Below are positions 36,003-45,726 of a stretch of 64,000 bases of DNA, in pieces. The notes below the pieces were generated by a model that was not told the origin of the DNA, did not search any database, and was given only the letters and a program-made list of their open reading frames with translations. How positions within the stretch are numbered: the stretch's first letter is position 1; every line of letters starts with the position of its first letter. The position numbers were made by a program, and so were the translations under genes. The stretch lies in contig OY282455.1 in NCBI GenBank assembly GCA_958296195.1, positions 2,666,001 through 2,730,000 on the forward strand, given 5' to 3'. This DNA comes from an uncultured Pseudomonadales bacterium (GTDB lineage Bacteria; Pseudomonadota; Gammaproteobacteria; Pseudomonadales; Azotimanducaceae).

Positions 36003-37373
36003 ATGTCAGAAGTTGCTGAGGATTGGAGAGGCCATCCGGCGCCGGATTGGCGGCGCCCGGCCATTGGCGAGCACCCGATTCAGGGCCATCGCTACACCAG
36101 TCGGGAATTCTTCGAGCGCGAGTTCGAGCACATGTGGACCAAGGTGTGGCTGCTGCTCGGCCGGGAGGAGGAAATGCCCAACCCGGGGGACTGGCAGCGG
36201 GAGGACGTGGGACCGGAGTCCATCCTCATGGTGCGCCAGAAGGACGGCTCCGTCAGGGCCTTCTACAACGTCTGCCAGCATCGGGGCAACCGCTTGGTTT
36301 TCGAGGAGAAGGGCCATGTGCGGCGCTTCGTCTGCAAGTACCACAGCTGGGCCTTCATGCCGGACGGCGAGTTGAACTTCGCCCAGGACGCGGAGGACTT
36401 TCCCCAGGGCAACCCCTGCGGCAAGGTGCGCCTGAACGAGGTCAAGTGCGAGACCTTCGCCGGTTTCATCTGGGTGAACATGGATCCGGAGGCCGGGCCC
36501 TTGCAGGACTACCTCGGCCCCATTTGGGAGGACTGGAGCATGTATCCGGTGGCGGACATGCGCCGCTACCTAGCCTACACGGTGAACGTGCCCTGCAACT
36601 GGAAGGTCATTCAGGACAACTTCAACGAGTCCTACCACCTGCGCTCCGTGCATCCGGAAGCGGCGGTGCAGATCGAGGAGGGCTACAAGGAAACGCAGTT
36701 CGACATGTGTGACGAGGCGCATGGCCGCATGGTCATGCACGCCGGCTATCCGGCCCGCTCGCTGGAGGGCAACAAGCTGCGGGCGCCGCTGATGGCGTTG
36801 ATGCGGGAGTGGGACTTGGACCCCGCCGACTTCCGCGGCCGCGAGCGTGACATCCGCCTGGCCCTGCAGCGGCAGAAGCGCAAGCTCGGCCCCGAGCGCG
36901 GCTTCACTCACTACGACAACCTGCGCGACGAGCAGTTGACGGACTTCTACCACTACACCGTCTTCCCCAACTTCGCGGTCTCCATCACTGCGGACGGTTT
37001 CCATTTCCTGCGCTCCCGCCCCCATCCCACGAACCCGGAGCAGTGCGTGTTCGACAACTGGTTCTACGCCACGGAGCCGGAGGGCGAGACCCGTCCGGTC
37101 GGCACCCCGGCCGGCTTGGTGCCGCGCGGCGCCAAGGTGGAGCACGAGATCATCGACTACGGAGACAAGAGCATCGGCCTCGGCATGGACCAGGACATGT
37201 CCATCACTACCGGCCAGCAGCTCGGCTTCCGCTCCCGGGGCTATCGGGGGGTCTATCTCTCCGGCCAGGAGGCGCGCATCCGCCGCTACCACGAGGTGAT
37301 CGACGAGTACCTGCAGGGCGTTCGCCCGCACGGCCGGCTGAACGCCCGGCCGGCGTCGGTCAGGTCGATTTAG
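36003..37373 (+). CDS. Rieske ring-hydroxylating oxygenase, alpha subunit (copy 1)
   Basis: 456 residues. Rieske ligands are C91/H93 (CQHRG) and C111/H114 (CKYHSW); two mononuclear iron ligands are H212 and H217 in NFNESYHLRSVHPE. The C-terminal half holds a variable substrate pocket. It is strikingly similar to the protein at 38797, block by block. It opens an operon with the SDR, whose GTG overlaps its stop. No ferredoxin or reductase is adjacent. Confidence 0.93.
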   Translation: MSEVAEDWRGHPAPDWRRPAIGEHPIQGHRYTSREFFEREFEHMWTKVWLLLGREEEMPNPGDWQREDVGPESILMVRQKDGSVRAFYNVCQHRGNRLVFEEKGHVRRFVCKYHSWAFMPDGELNFAQDAEDFPQGNPCGKVRLNEVKCETFAGFIWVNMDPEAGPLQDYLGPIWEDWSMYPVADMRRYLAYTVNVPCNWKVIQDNFNESYHLRSVHPEAAVQIEEGYKETQFDMCDEAHGRMVMHAGYPARSLEGNKLRAPLMALMREWDLDPADFRGRERDIRLALQRQKRKLGPERGFTHYDNLRDEQLTDFYHYTVFPNFAVSITADGFHFLRSRPHPTNPEQCVFDNWFYATEPEGETRPVGTPAGLVPRGAKVEHEIIDYGDKSIGLGMDQDMSITTGQQLGFRSRGYRGVYLSGQEARIRRYHEVIDEYLQGVRPHGRLNARPASVRSI

Positions 37374-38182
37374 TGGGTGCCCACAGCGGCAAGGTGGCCG
37401 TCGTCACCGGCGCCAGCCGAGGCATTGGCAAGGGCATTGCCCGCGCGTTTGGCGAGCAGGGCGCCACGGTCTATGTCACGGGGCGCACCAGCGGGGATGG
37501 CGAACGCACCATCGACACCACCGCCCGCATGGTCAGCGAAGCCGGCGGCGAAGGTCGCGCCATCCGTTGCGACCACGGTGACGATGCGGCCATCGCCGAG
37601 CTCTTTGCGCAGATTGGCGATGAGGCCGGGCGCATCGACTTCCTCATCAACAACGTTTACAAAATCCCCGACCCGCCGGCTTGGGGCGGCGGCTTCTGGG
37701 ATCATCCCATCCAGATTTGGGACGACCAGGTGGGCATTGGCCTGCGCGCCCACTATGTCGCTAGTTGGCACGCCGCGCCGCTGCTGTTCAAGGCGGCGTC
37801 GGGGGCGGCCATCGTCAACGTTTCCTCTCCCGGCGGCCAGAAGTATCACTTCTCCTGCTCCTATGGCACCGGCAAGGCCGGCTTGGACCGGCTCACTGCG
37901 GACATGGCGCTGGAGCTCGAGCCCAAGGGCGTGGCGGCGGTGGCGCTCTACCCGGGCTCGGTCTCCACGGAGTTCATTCAGGATGCGGCCGCGGCCCGGG
38001 GCATGGACCTTTCCAAGTCGCAGACGCCGCTCTTCGTCGGCCGGTCGGTGACCGCTTTGCTGGCCAGCGGGGACTTGCTGACGCGCACCGGCAGCATTCA
38101 GTGGGTCGAGGATCTCGCCGAGGAGTTTGACTTGGTGGATGAGCACGGCCGGCGTCCGCCGGGCTATGCGGAGCGGGGCTGA
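37373..38182 (+). CDS. SDR similar to DHRS1-type dehydrogenases
   Basis: 269-residue SDR. Cofactor site TGASRGIGKGIA; catalytic Ser in VNVSSPGGQKY and YxxxK in CSYGTGKAGLD. The insert NNVYKIPDPPAWGGGFWD and the following QIWDDQVGIGLRAHYVASWH are characteristic of the DHRS1-like branch, which acts on steroids and other lipophilic ketones in animals. The start is a GTG (37373) sharing one base with the upstream stop, with the family N-terminus GAHSGKVAVVTGASRG. It lies between two Rieske genes, so it probably oxidises a hydroxylated product. Confidence 0.87.
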   Translation: MGAHSGKVAVVTGASRGIGKGIARAFGEQGATVYVTGRTSGDGERTIDTTARMVSEAGGEGRAIRCDHGDDAAIAELFAQIGDEAGRIDFLINNVYKIPDPPAWGGGFWDHPIQIWDDQVGIGLRAHYVASWHAAPLLFKAASGAAIVNVSSPGGQKYHFSCSYGTGKAGLDRLTADMALELEPKGVAAVALYPGSVSTEFIQDAAAARGMDLSKSQTPLFVGRSVTALLASGDLLTRTGSIQWVEDLAEEFDLVDEHGRRPPGYAERG

Positions 38183-38275
38183 AGGCCGCTTGTTGGAATT
38201 CGATTTGGGCCTAAGACCGTCGGTGAGACAGGACCCTAGGTCAGCAGGCGGGAAAGGTTGCACGGAGGCGGGGCG

Positions 38276-38800
38276 ATGGCGGAAACGGGCAGGGTGCCGA
38301 GCTTGGCGGAGATGGCGGATCGATTGGCCATTCAGGACGTGCTCGCCCAACACAGCCGCGGCGTTGACCGGGCTGACGAAGCCATTCTTAAGTCCGCCTA
38401 CTGGCCGGATGCGGAGGTGGCCTACGGCGGCTTCAACGGCCCAGCCCACGAGTTCTGCGAGATGCTGCCCGGCGCCATCAAGCGCTACGCCGGAACCCAG
38501 CACACCATCACCAATGTTTCCATTGAGCTGCGCGGCGACGAGGCGCGGGTGGAGACCTATGTCACCGCCTACCACTACCTCGCCGCTGAGGGCGGCGATA
38601 CGGAGATGACCTATCTGGGCCGCTACCTGGACCGGATGCGGAAGCGCGATGACGTCTGGAGGATCCTGCATCGGCGGGTGGTGATGGACTGGAACCAAAA
38701 CGCTCCCGCCAGCGCCGTGTTGGAAGGCCCGCCCTTCGCTGGGCTGGCCCGCGGCGCCCGCCGTCCAACGGACCCGCTGTACGCCCACTTGGCGGAGTGA
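38276..38800 (+). CDS. SnoaL/NTF2-fold protein in Rieske operon
   Basis: 174 residues with the SnoaL_4-like start MADRLAIQDVLAQHSRGVDR, a middle TQHTITNVSIELRGDEARV and the C-terminal RKRDDVWRILHRRVVMDW. NTF2-fold proteins occur as small subunits of ring-hydroxylating oxygenases and as dehydratases or isomerases; here it is next to a Rieske alpha subunit. The ATG at 38276 has GGAGG about seven bases upstream. The end overlaps the next start by four bases. Confidence 0.8.
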   Translation: MAETGRVPSLAEMADRLAIQDVLAQHSRGVDRADEAILKSAYWPDAEVAYGGFNGPAHEFCEMLPGAIKRYAGTQHTITNVSIELRGDEARVETYVTAYHYLAAEGGDTEMTYLGRYLDRMRKRDDVWRILHRRVVMDWNQNAPASAVLEGPPFAGLARGARRPTDPLYAHLAE

Positions 38801-40137
38801 CCCCGCAAATGAACGCCATTCCCGATTGGCCGCAACAGCAATTGCGCGGCCATCCCATTGAAGGACGCCGCTACCGCTGTCGCGAGTTCTTTGAGCGCGA
38901 ATGGGAGGGCATGTGGACCCGGGTGTGGCTGCTCTTGGGCCGCGAGTCCGAAATCCCCAACCCTGGGGACTGGCAGCGCGAGGACGTGGGGCCGGAGTCC
39001 ATCCTGATGGTGCGCCAGCAGGACGGCGGCGTCAAGGCGTTCTACAACGTCTGCCAGCATCGCGGCAACCGGCTGGTCCACGAGGAGAAGGGCAGCGTCC
39101 GCCGCTTCGTCTGCAAGTACCATAGCTGGGCCTTCCTGCCGGATGGAGAGCTCAACTTCGCCCCGGACGCCGACGATTTTCCGCAAGGCGACCCCTGCGG
39201 CCGGCTGCGCTTGGAGTCCCTGCCCTGCGAGGCCTTCGCCGGCTTCATTTGGGTGAACATGGACCCGAACTGCGGCAGCCTCCAGGACTACCTTGGCCCA
39301 GTGTGGCATGACTGGTCCCGCTACGGCCTGGAGACCTGGAAGCGCTATGTGGCGCTCACCACCACCGTGCCCTGCAACTGGAAGGTGGTGCTGGACAACT
39401 TCAACGAGTCCTACCATGTGCCCACGGTGCATCGCATCGTCGGCGACCCGGCGGAGCGCCGCCGCATGCACTCCGGTGTGGACACCGACCGGCGCAACAC
39501 CCGCTTCGACCTCTCCGACGAAGGCCACAATCGCATGATCATGCCCGGCGGCTACGCCGGCGCTTCGCTGAACGAAGACGGCTCCGTCGGCGAGCCCCTA
39601 TCCTCCATCCTGCATGAATGGGAGCTGGACGCGGCGGATTTCAAGGACCGCCCGGAAGCCACCCGTGAGGCCCTGCAGGAGGCGAAGCGGCGGCTGGGGC
39701 CGGCCCGCGGCTACCGCCACTACGAAAAGATGGCGGACGAGCAGTTCACTGACGCCTTCCACTACACCCTGTTCCCCAACTTCGCGGTGTCTCTCTGGGC
39801 GGACGGCTTCCACTTCCTGCGCGCTCGCCCGCACCCGACGGACCCGGAGCAGTGCATCTTCGACAACTGGTGGTACGCCAGCCAGCCGGAAGGGGAGACC
39901 ACTCCGGTGCGCACCACGGCGGGCATCGTCGAGCGCGACCACGAGTGCGAGCACGAAACCTTCAAGCTGGGCGAACGCTCCATGGGCCGCACCATCGACC
40001 AGGACCTCGCCATCTTCCCCTCCCAGCAACTCGGCTTCCGCTCCCGCGGCTACAAACGCGCCTACTTGGCCGGCCAGGAAAGCCGGGTGGGGCGCTTCCA
40101 CGAACTGATTGACGACTACATCGAAGGCCGGCGCTAG
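38797..40137 (+). CDS. Rieske ring-hydroxylating oxygenase, alpha subunit (copy 2)
   Basis: 446 residues. Rieske ligands are C86/H88 and C106/H109, and mononuclear iron ligands are in NFNESYHVPTVHR. Most blocks match the copy at 36003 (for example GDWQREDVGPESILMVRQ is identical), but the region after the iron site differs, suggesting a different substrate or a second oxidation step. The start is GTG at 38797, overlapping the preceding stop; ATG at 38809 is the alternative. It ends the operon before a hairpin. Confidence 0.93.
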   Translation: MTPQMNAIPDWPQQQLRGHPIEGRRYRCREFFEREWEGMWTRVWLLLGRESEIPNPGDWQREDVGPESILMVRQQDGGVKAFYNVCQHRGNRLVHEEKGSVRRFVCKYHSWAFLPDGELNFAPDADDFPQGDPCGRLRLESLPCEAFAGFIWVNMDPNCGSLQDYLGPVWHDWSRYGLETWKRYVALTTTVPCNWKVVLDNFNESYHVPTVHRIVGDPAERRRMHSGVDTDRRNTRFDLSDEGHNRMIMPGGYAGASLNEDGSVGEPLSSILHEWELDAADFKDRPEATREALQEAKRRLGPARGYRHYEKMADEQFTDAFHYTLFPNFAVSLWADGFHFLRARPHPTDPEQCIFDNWWYASQPEGETTPVRTTAGIVERDHECEHETFKLGERSMGRTIDQDLAIFPSQQLGFRSRGYKRAYLAGQESRVGRFHELIDDYIEGRR

Positions 40138-40161
40138 CAAGCCTGCGGACGTCGGCTTGCT
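40136..40161. terminator. Hairpin between convergent Rieske and TetR genes
   Basis: AGCAAGCC (40136-40143) and GGCTTGCT (40154-40161) form an 8-bp stem with a 10-base loop, starting within the Rieske stop codon. There is no T-run, so a simple intrinsic terminator is uncertain, but the location between convergent genes fits one. Confidence 0.4.
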
Positions 40162-40207
40162 TGTGGGCAGGGGCAGGGGGTCGCCGCGGTGCGCAAGGCT
40201 CTGTTTG

Positions 40208-40861
40208 TCAATCCTGTCCCGTCGGCCGTTCGACCCGGCCAAGGACGTCTTGGAAGCTGCGGCGCAGCTCCCGCTTCAGCCACAGCAGCATCTTTTTGGC
40301 GGGCACCTTGGGGCCGTCGATCCGGCATGAGACGGCCATGCCATCCAGCAGGAACCGGGTCAGGTAGTTGGCGCGGCTGAAAGCCTCCGACAGGGCGAGG
40401 TCCGGGAATATCCGCTTCGTCGTTTCGTACCTGGCCACTTCAAAAGCCTCCAGAGCCGGCTTCAGCACCTTTGCCAGCTCCTTGTCGGTGCGGGCGGCGA
40501 TCATCAACTCCTGGAAAACGATGAAGGTGGGTGTGCTCAACTGCCGCCAATAGGCGTCTATGCCTTCTTCGATTCGGGTATAGACAGCGCCTCGTTGCGT
40601 CTCCACCTCCTGGGCTTCATAGATGTCCAGCCACTGCTTGCTCAGGTGCTCCACGGTGGCCCGGATCAGCTCGAAGCGGGTGGGGAAGTGGTGCAGCATG
40701 GCGCCCCTGGAGACCCCAGCGACGGCGGCGATGTTCTCGGTCGTCGTGTTCGCGTAGCCTTGCTCGTAAAAGCAGCGCACCGCTGCGTCCAGAACAAGGG
40801 TTCGGGTGTTTTCGCTCTTGGTTTGCTGCCAAGTCTTGCGTCCGTCCTGCTTTGCCGGCAT
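40208..40861 (-). CDS. TetR-family transcriptional regulator
   Basis: 217 residues. The HTH is visible: LDAAVRCFYEQGYANTTTEN, then IAAVAGVSRGAMLHHFPTRF, followed by a variable ligand-binding domain. The ATG at 40861 has GAGGGA-like sequence upstream; an alternative ATG is at 40906. It is divergent from the ThuA gene, so it likely controls the ThuA-TonB and perhaps the Rieske genes. Confidence 0.9.
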   Translation of the reverse strand: MPAKQDGRKTWQQTKSENTRTLVLDAAVRCFYEQGYANTTTENIAAVAGVSRGAMLHHFPTRFELIRATVEHLSKQWLDIYEAQEVETQRGAVYTRIEEGIDAYWRQLSTPTFIVFQELMIAARTDKELAKVLKPALEAFEVARYETTKRIFPDLALSEAFSRANYLTRFLLDGMAVSCRIDGPKVPAKKMLLWLKRELRRSFQDVLGRVERPTGQD

Positions 40862-41052
40862 GCCGCTTCCCTCGCTCCTCTGTGCATGGTTTTGGCGTAT
40901 GGACATCTTGCTGCCCAAGCCTATATTGTAGCGGGCTCTGCGGGGGTCGATGCGAAGGTGGATGAGGTGGTCGCAACGGAGGATGTGGACATTGAGTTCG
41001 TTCTGCTCGCCGCGCCGCTGCCGCCGATCGTGCATTGGCTGAAGCAGCGGGC

Positions 41053-41853
41053 ATGAAGGAGGTGCTCCTGGTCACCAAGGGGCATCCGTTCGAGCGGGCG
41101 CCCTTTTTCGACATCTTTGACGCCATGCCCGGCGTCAACTGGACCCATGTGGAGCAGCCGGCCGCACAGGCCCTGTTCAATGTGCAGCAGGCCCGCCGCT
41201 ACGACGCCTATGTGCTTTACGACATGCCCGGCATCCGCTTTCGCCAAGGGGCGGCGCCGGAGTTCATCGAGCCGGACGAGGACTACAAGCGTGACTTCCT
41301 GGCCCTGCTTGAAGCGGGGCATGGGTTCGTCTTCCTGCACCACGCCATCGCCGGCTGGCCGGCTTGGGAGGACTACGCCGGCGTCATCGGCGGGCGCTTT
41401 CTGTACATGCCTGGGGAACTGCGCGGCCGTCCCCGGCAGGATTCCGGCTATCGGCACCAGGTGGCCCACAACGTTCAGGTGGTGGCGCAGCATCCGGTGA
41501 CCGCCGGCCTGCCGCCATCCTTTCCCATGACCGATGAACTTTACCTATACGAGGTGTTTGAGGATGAGGTGACGCCCCTGCTGCGCAGCGACTACGCCTT
41601 CACCCGCAGCAACTTCTACTCCGCGGCCAGCGTGGTTCGGGACGGCAAGATGTTCGACAACGAGGGCTGGCGCCACGACGACGGCAGCAACTTGGTGGGC
41701 TGGACCAAGCGCTGCGGCCAAAGCCGCAGCGTTTATCTGCAAGGCGGCGATGACCCCGCCGCCTACGCCAACGGCCACTATCGCCAATTGATCGCCAACG
41801 CCATCGACTGGGCGGCGGCTTGGGCGGAGGACGCCGCCGGCCAAGACGCCTGA
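41053..41853 (+). CDS. ThuA-like domain protein
   Basis: 266 residues of the ThuA (trehalose utilization) family, a class-I-glutamine-amidotransferase-like fold: KEVLLVTKGHPFERAPFFD, GHGFVFLHHAIAGWPAWEDY and the late FDNEGWRHDDGSNLVGWTKR. Real function is poorly known; members appear in sugar and aromatic catabolic loci. The frame extends upstream to a TTG at 41035 but MKEVLLVTKG is the family start. Confidence 0.82.
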   Translation: MKEVLLVTKGHPFERAPFFDIFDAMPGVNWTHVEQPAAQALFNVQQARRYDAYVLYDMPGIRFRQGAAPEFIEPDEDYKRDFLALLEAGHGFVFLHHAIAGWPAWEDYAGVIGGRFLYMPGELRGRPRQDSGYRHQVAHNVQVVAQHPVTAGLPPSFPMTDELYLYEVFEDEVTPLLRSDYAFTRSNFYSAASVVRDGKMFDNEGWRHDDGSNLVGWTKRCGQSRSVYLQGGDDPAAYANGHYRQLIANAIDWAAAWAEDAAGQDA

Positions 41854-41980
41854 CCGTCTCCCCGAGGGCCGGCGCCATGATGGAGATTTTGGTTGCAATC
41901 CGCAGTAACATCGCCTTAGATTTTGGTTCGCGGGCGCTTTGGTCGCCGTGTTTTGGAGGGGAATCAATGGGAGGAGATCA

Positions 41981-44437
41981 ATGAAAACAGGAATTCGCCT
42001 GCCGGTGTTTTGCGCATTGGCCTTGGCGGTGGCGGTCGCCGCCGCCCAAGGCCTGGAGCGGGATGCCTCCGGCATGATCGAGGAGATCATCGTCACCACC
42101 AAGCGTGGCGATGCGCAGAACGTGCAGACCATGGCGGAGGCGGTCACCGCCTTTTCCGGTCCGGCCTTGGAGCGGGAGTTCGCCGTCTCCCTGGAGGACT
42201 TCAACCACGCCATACCCAACGTGCAGTTGGAGCATGTGGGCCTGTTCCAGGCGGCGGCGTCCTTCAACATGCGCGGCATCGGCACCGCCGGCATCGAGAG
42301 CTTTGCCGACCCGGTGGTGGCCGTGTTTGTCGATGACGTTTACTACTCGCGCAACGCCGTGGCCCTGCTGGATTTGTTCGATGTGGAGTCCGTCACCGCT
42401 TATCGAGGCCCGCAAGGCACCCTGTACGGGCGCAACGCCTTCGCCGGCGCCATCGCTGTGCGCACCAAGCGGCCGCAACTCGAGGCGCGGCTCTTTGAGG
42501 CGCATCTGGACGTCGGCAACGCCGGGCGGCGCAATGTCGGCGTGGTGGCCAACCAGCCCCTAAGCGAACGGGCCGCCCTCCGGGTGGCGCTCAACTACCA
42601 TGAGTTGGCCGGCTTCTTCAAAAACGACGGAGTGGTGCTGGAAAGCTACCGTCCGCCCGGCGCGGCCGGCCCGGCGGCCTTGGTCACCCGCATTGACGAC
42701 GACAAGAAGGGAGACCGCGAGAACGGCGAACGCTCCCTCTTGATCCGCCCCAGCCTGCGTTTTGAGCCCAACGAGGCTTGGCGCATCGACTTAGTCGGAG
42801 AGTATTGGCAGGACAAGGGGGACGGCACCGCCAATTGGACCCAGTGCTATCAGCCGGGCAGCCTGCCGCCGCCGCTGGGCAATGGGCCGAGCGGCGCCTC
42901 CAGCGTTCATGCCCAGTTCGGCTTCCCCTGCAAGGATCCGTTTGGGGACGACCGCTTCGGCATTGAGGGCGACGGCAGCGATCCCTTTGAGGTCGGCTTC
43001 AACCTCTCCCCCAACCAAACCATTCAGGACATTTGGGGCATCACTCTGGAAAGCCGCTACGACACGGACATCGGCGCCTTTACCTTCGTTTTCAATCACC
43101 GGGAGGTGGAGGAGGACATCACCACGGACACGGACGGCTACAACTGGGATGTCTTCGCCAGCACTCGGCTGCAGGAGTTTGAATCGACCCAGGCGGAACT
43201 GCGTTTCGCCACCACCTTGAATGAGGATCTGGACGTGCTGACCGGCCTGTTCTACCTGTCGGACAGCTACGACGTTCAGCAATACCTCTGGATATTTCTG
43301 GACAGCGCCCTGTTCGGCGGCGGCGGTTACGGCCGGGACAATCCGGCCGTCAGTTGGGGCACCAACGGCCAGGAGCGCTACTCGGTGGCTGGCTACGCGC
43401 AATTCGATTGGCATCTCAGCGCCCGCTGGACGCTAAACGCCGGCGGCCGCCTCACCTACGAAAAGAAGCATGACGTGCTGGGCATGGCCATCAACGACAG
43501 CGCCTGCCCGCCGGGGCAAACGCCGGCCACTGCGCCCTGCAACGGTGTGCCCTTCTCCGGCAGTGACCCAACGGACGTGACGGACTTCGACCCGTCCGTC
43601 CGCTTCGGCCCGGTTAGCGAAAGTTGGACCACCTTCTCCCCGCGTCTCGGAGTGGAGTACCAAGCCAACGACGAGGTGCTGCTGTTCGCCTTCTGGCAGC
43701 GGGCGTTCAAGTCCGGCGGCTTCGTGAACAACGCCGGCACCTTGCCGGTGTTCTCCTCGCCCTACGACGACGAGCAGGTCGATAACTTTGAGGTCGGTGT
43801 GCGCAGCGACTTGCTGGACAATCGGCTGCGCCTCAACGTCAACCTGTTCTATGCGGAGTACAAGGACTTGCAGCGCGGTGTGATCCGGGCGGCCCCCACC
43901 TCCACCGGCCAGGAAACCTTCACCGACAACGCCGCTGGAGCGGAGTCCATGGGCGCTGAAGTGTCATTCAGCTTGGTGCCGGCGCCCGGCTTCAACATAA
44001 ACGGCAACATCGGCTATCTGGACATTGAGTACAAGGGCTTCGTGGCGGATCTGACCGGCGACGGCGTGGAGACGGACAACAGCGCCCTGGACTTGGTGCG
44101 GGCGCCGAAGTGGGACTTAAGCCTTGGCGCCTCCTACGCCTTTGACTTGGCGGACCTGGGTTCCGTCACTCTCAGCACAAGGTTCAGCCACACCAGCGAG
44201 CTGGCGCTGACCACTCCCAACGACGTTGGCTTTGTGCGGGACCCCTTGAGCACCTTGGACGCCCAGGCGGTTTGGGAATCCGACGACGGGCGCTACCGCT
44301 TCGCTTTGTGGGGCAAGAACCTCTCCGACAACGTGGAGCGCTTGGGCGGTACGCCGGTGGCCACGCTGTTCGCCTTCGCCGCTCCGACCCAACCGCGGCA
44401 ATACGGCGCCACCATGGTGATGTCGCTGGGGAACTAG
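41981..44437 (+). CDS. TonB-dependent outer-membrane receptor (second)
   Basis: 818 residues. Signal peptide (LPVFCALALAVAVAAA), TonB box region EEIIVTTKRGDAQN, plug motif GPQGTLYGRNAFAGAI and a barrel ending YGATMVMSLGN. A strong GGAGGAG precedes the ATG. It lies 127 bases after the ThuA gene and ahead of a terminator-like hairpin. Substrate import for the Rieske island is the likely role; siderophore synthesis genes are absent. Confidence 0.93.
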   Translation: MKTGIRLPVFCALALAVAVAAAQGLERDASGMIEEIIVTTKRGDAQNVQTMAEAVTAFSGPALEREFAVSLEDFNHAIPNVQLEHVGLFQAAASFNMRGIGTAGIESFADPVVAVFVDDVYYSRNAVALLDLFDVESVTAYRGPQGTLYGRNAFAGAIAVRTKRPQLEARLFEAHLDVGNAGRRNVGVVANQPLSERAALRVALNYHELAGFFKNDGVVLESYRPPGAAGPAALVTRIDDDKKGDRENGERSLLIRPSLRFEPNEAWRIDLVGEYWQDKGDGTANWTQCYQPGSLPPPLGNGPSGASSVHAQFGFPCKDPFGDDRFGIEGDGSDPFEVGFNLSPNQTIQDIWGITLESRYDTDIGAFTFVFNHREVEEDITTDTDGYNWDVFASTRLQEFESTQAELRFATTLNEDLDVLTGLFYLSDSYDVQQYLWIFLDSALFGGGGYGRDNPAVSWGTNGQERYSVAGYAQFDWHLSARWTLNAGGRLTYEKKHDVLGMAINDSACPPGQTPATAPCNGVPFSGSDPTDVTDFDPSVRFGPVSESWTTFSPRLGVEYQANDEVLLFAFWQRAFKSGGFVNNAGTLPVFSSPYDDEQVDNFEVGVRSDLLDNRLRLNVNLFYAEYKDLQRGVIRAAPTSTGQETFTDNAAGAESMGAEVSFSLVPAPGFNINGNIGYLDIEYKGFVADLTGDGVETDNSALDLVRAPKWDLSLGASYAFDLADLGSVTLSTRFSHTSELALTTPNDVGFVRDPLSTLDAQAVWESDDGRYRFALWGKNLSDNVERLGGTPVATLFAFAAPTQPRQYGATMVMSLGN

Positions 44438-44439
44438 AG

Positions 44440-44463
44440 CGCCCCGGTTGCGCAACTGGGGCG
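44440..44463 (+). terminator. Terminator-like hairpin after TonB receptor
   Basis: CGCCCCGGTT/AACTGGGGCG forms a 10-bp stem with one G-T wobble and a GCGC loop, three bases after the TonB receptor stop. It lies between convergent genes and has no T-run beyond TTG. Confidence 0.5.
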
Positions 44464-44531
44464 TTGCGCTCATGCGGCGGCAAGCGCTGGCGGCCAGGCC
44501 GCCGCCTTGCAGCGCAGGAGCGGCTTGAGCC

Positions 44532-45542
44532 TTAGCTGGCCCGCACCATCAGCTTGCCGGTGTTGAAGCCCTCAAACAGCTTGATCAGCGCCCGCGGCAG
44601 CTCCTTGAAGCTGTCGATGACGGTGGTTTGCTGCTTGAGCAACCCGGCGTCTATCCAGCCGCGCATCTCTGCGGTGGCCTCTTTGAAGCGGTGCGCGTAG
44701 TCGATGACGATGAAGCCCTCCATGCGCGCTCGGCGGAACACTAGGTTGAAGTAGTTCTTCGGCCCCGGCAGCGGTCCCGTGGCGTTGTACCTGGAGATGC
44801 CGCCGCAGATGACGATGCGGGCGTTCATGGCGATGCGGGCTAGGCAGATGTCCAGAATCTCGCCGCCCACGTTGTCGAAGAAGATGTTGATGCCCTTGGG
44901 GCACAGCCGGGAGAGCTCGGCCTTGGCGTCCGCCGTCCTGTAGTTGAAGGCGCCGTCAAAGCCCAGCTCGTCAGTGAGCCAAGCGCATTTTTCGTCGCTG
45001 CCGGCCATGCCGAACACCGTGCAGCCTTTGAGCTTGGCGATCTGTCCGGCCACGCTGCCGGTGGCCCCGGCGGCGCCGCTGATGACCACGACGTCGCCGG
45101 CCTTGGGCTGCCCGATCTCCAAAAGCCCAAAATACGCGGTCATGCCGGTGCCGCCGAGGACCCCTAGGGCTACAGTGGGATCAATGCCGGCGTCAAACGC
45201 CCGCATCGGCAGGTTCTTGCCGTCGGAGACCGCGTAGTCCTGCATCCCGAAGGCGCCGGACACCAGCGTGCCCTCCGGGTAGGAGGGGTTGTTTGAGGCC
45301 ACCACCTCGCCCACCGCCCCGGCGCGCATGACGTCGCCAAGCTGCAGCGGGGCGACGTAGTCCGCCCGGTTCTCCATCTGCCCGCGCATGGAGGGGTCCA
45401 GCGAGATGTAGCCGGTTTTGATGAGGGCCTCCCCGGCCCCCGGCTTGGGCACGGCGACCTCCCGGTACTCGAAGTCCGACTCCTTGACCATCCCGTGCGG
45501 CCGGGCGGCCAGCAAAAATTGACGGTTGACGCCTTCGCTCAT
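44532..45542 (-). CDS. NADP-dependent MDR oxidoreductase (PTGR/CurA-like)
   Basis: 336 residues of the medium-chain reductase branch that reduces alkenals, enones and related lipids. Motifs are GGTGMTAYFGLLEIGQPKAG, VVISGAAGATGSVAGQIAK and INIFFDNVGGEILD. There is no zinc site, as in the leukotriene B4 12-hydroxydehydrogenase-like group. GGGAGGAGC lies just before the ATG at 45542. It may reduce an unsaturated intermediate in the second island. Confidence 0.9.
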   Translation of the reverse strand: MSEGVNRQFLLAARPHGMVKESDFEYREVAVPKPGAGEALIKTGYISLDPSMRGQMENRADYVAPLQLGDVMRAGAVGEVVASNNPSYPEGTLVSGAFGMQDYAVSDGKNLPMRAFDAGIDPTVALGVLGGTGMTAYFGLLEIGQPKAGDVVVISGAAGATGSVAGQIAKLKGCTVFGMAGSDEKCAWLTDELGFDGAFNYRTADAKAELSRLCPKGINIFFDNVGGEILDICLARIAMNARIVICGGISRYNATGPLPGPKNYFNLVFRRARMEGFIVIDYAHRFKEATAEMRGWIDAGLLKQQTTVIDSFKELPRALIKLFEGFNTGKLMVRAS

Positions 45543-45653
45543 GCCTTTGCTCCTCCCATCGCGGTGCAACCCGCATTATGCGTTGGCTGCGCCGCAAAGA
45601 AAACCGTCAGTTGCTTGCGCGGCATCCACTAAATCCTCATTGGGAATTTGGGG

Positions 45654-45677
45654 TTTTCACCTATAGTTGACTTTACT
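45654..45677 (+). repeat. 24-base dispersed repeat, copy 2
   Basis: Identical to 35799-35822. Just downstream GACTTTACTCATG occurs twice, at 45669-45681 and 45701-45713, before the ATPase ATG at 45727. The structured leader travels with the ATPase gene. Confidence 0.8.
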
Positions 45678-45726
45678 CATGAATGATATAGAGTTCGCCT
45701 GACTTTACTCATGCGAATTTCACTTG

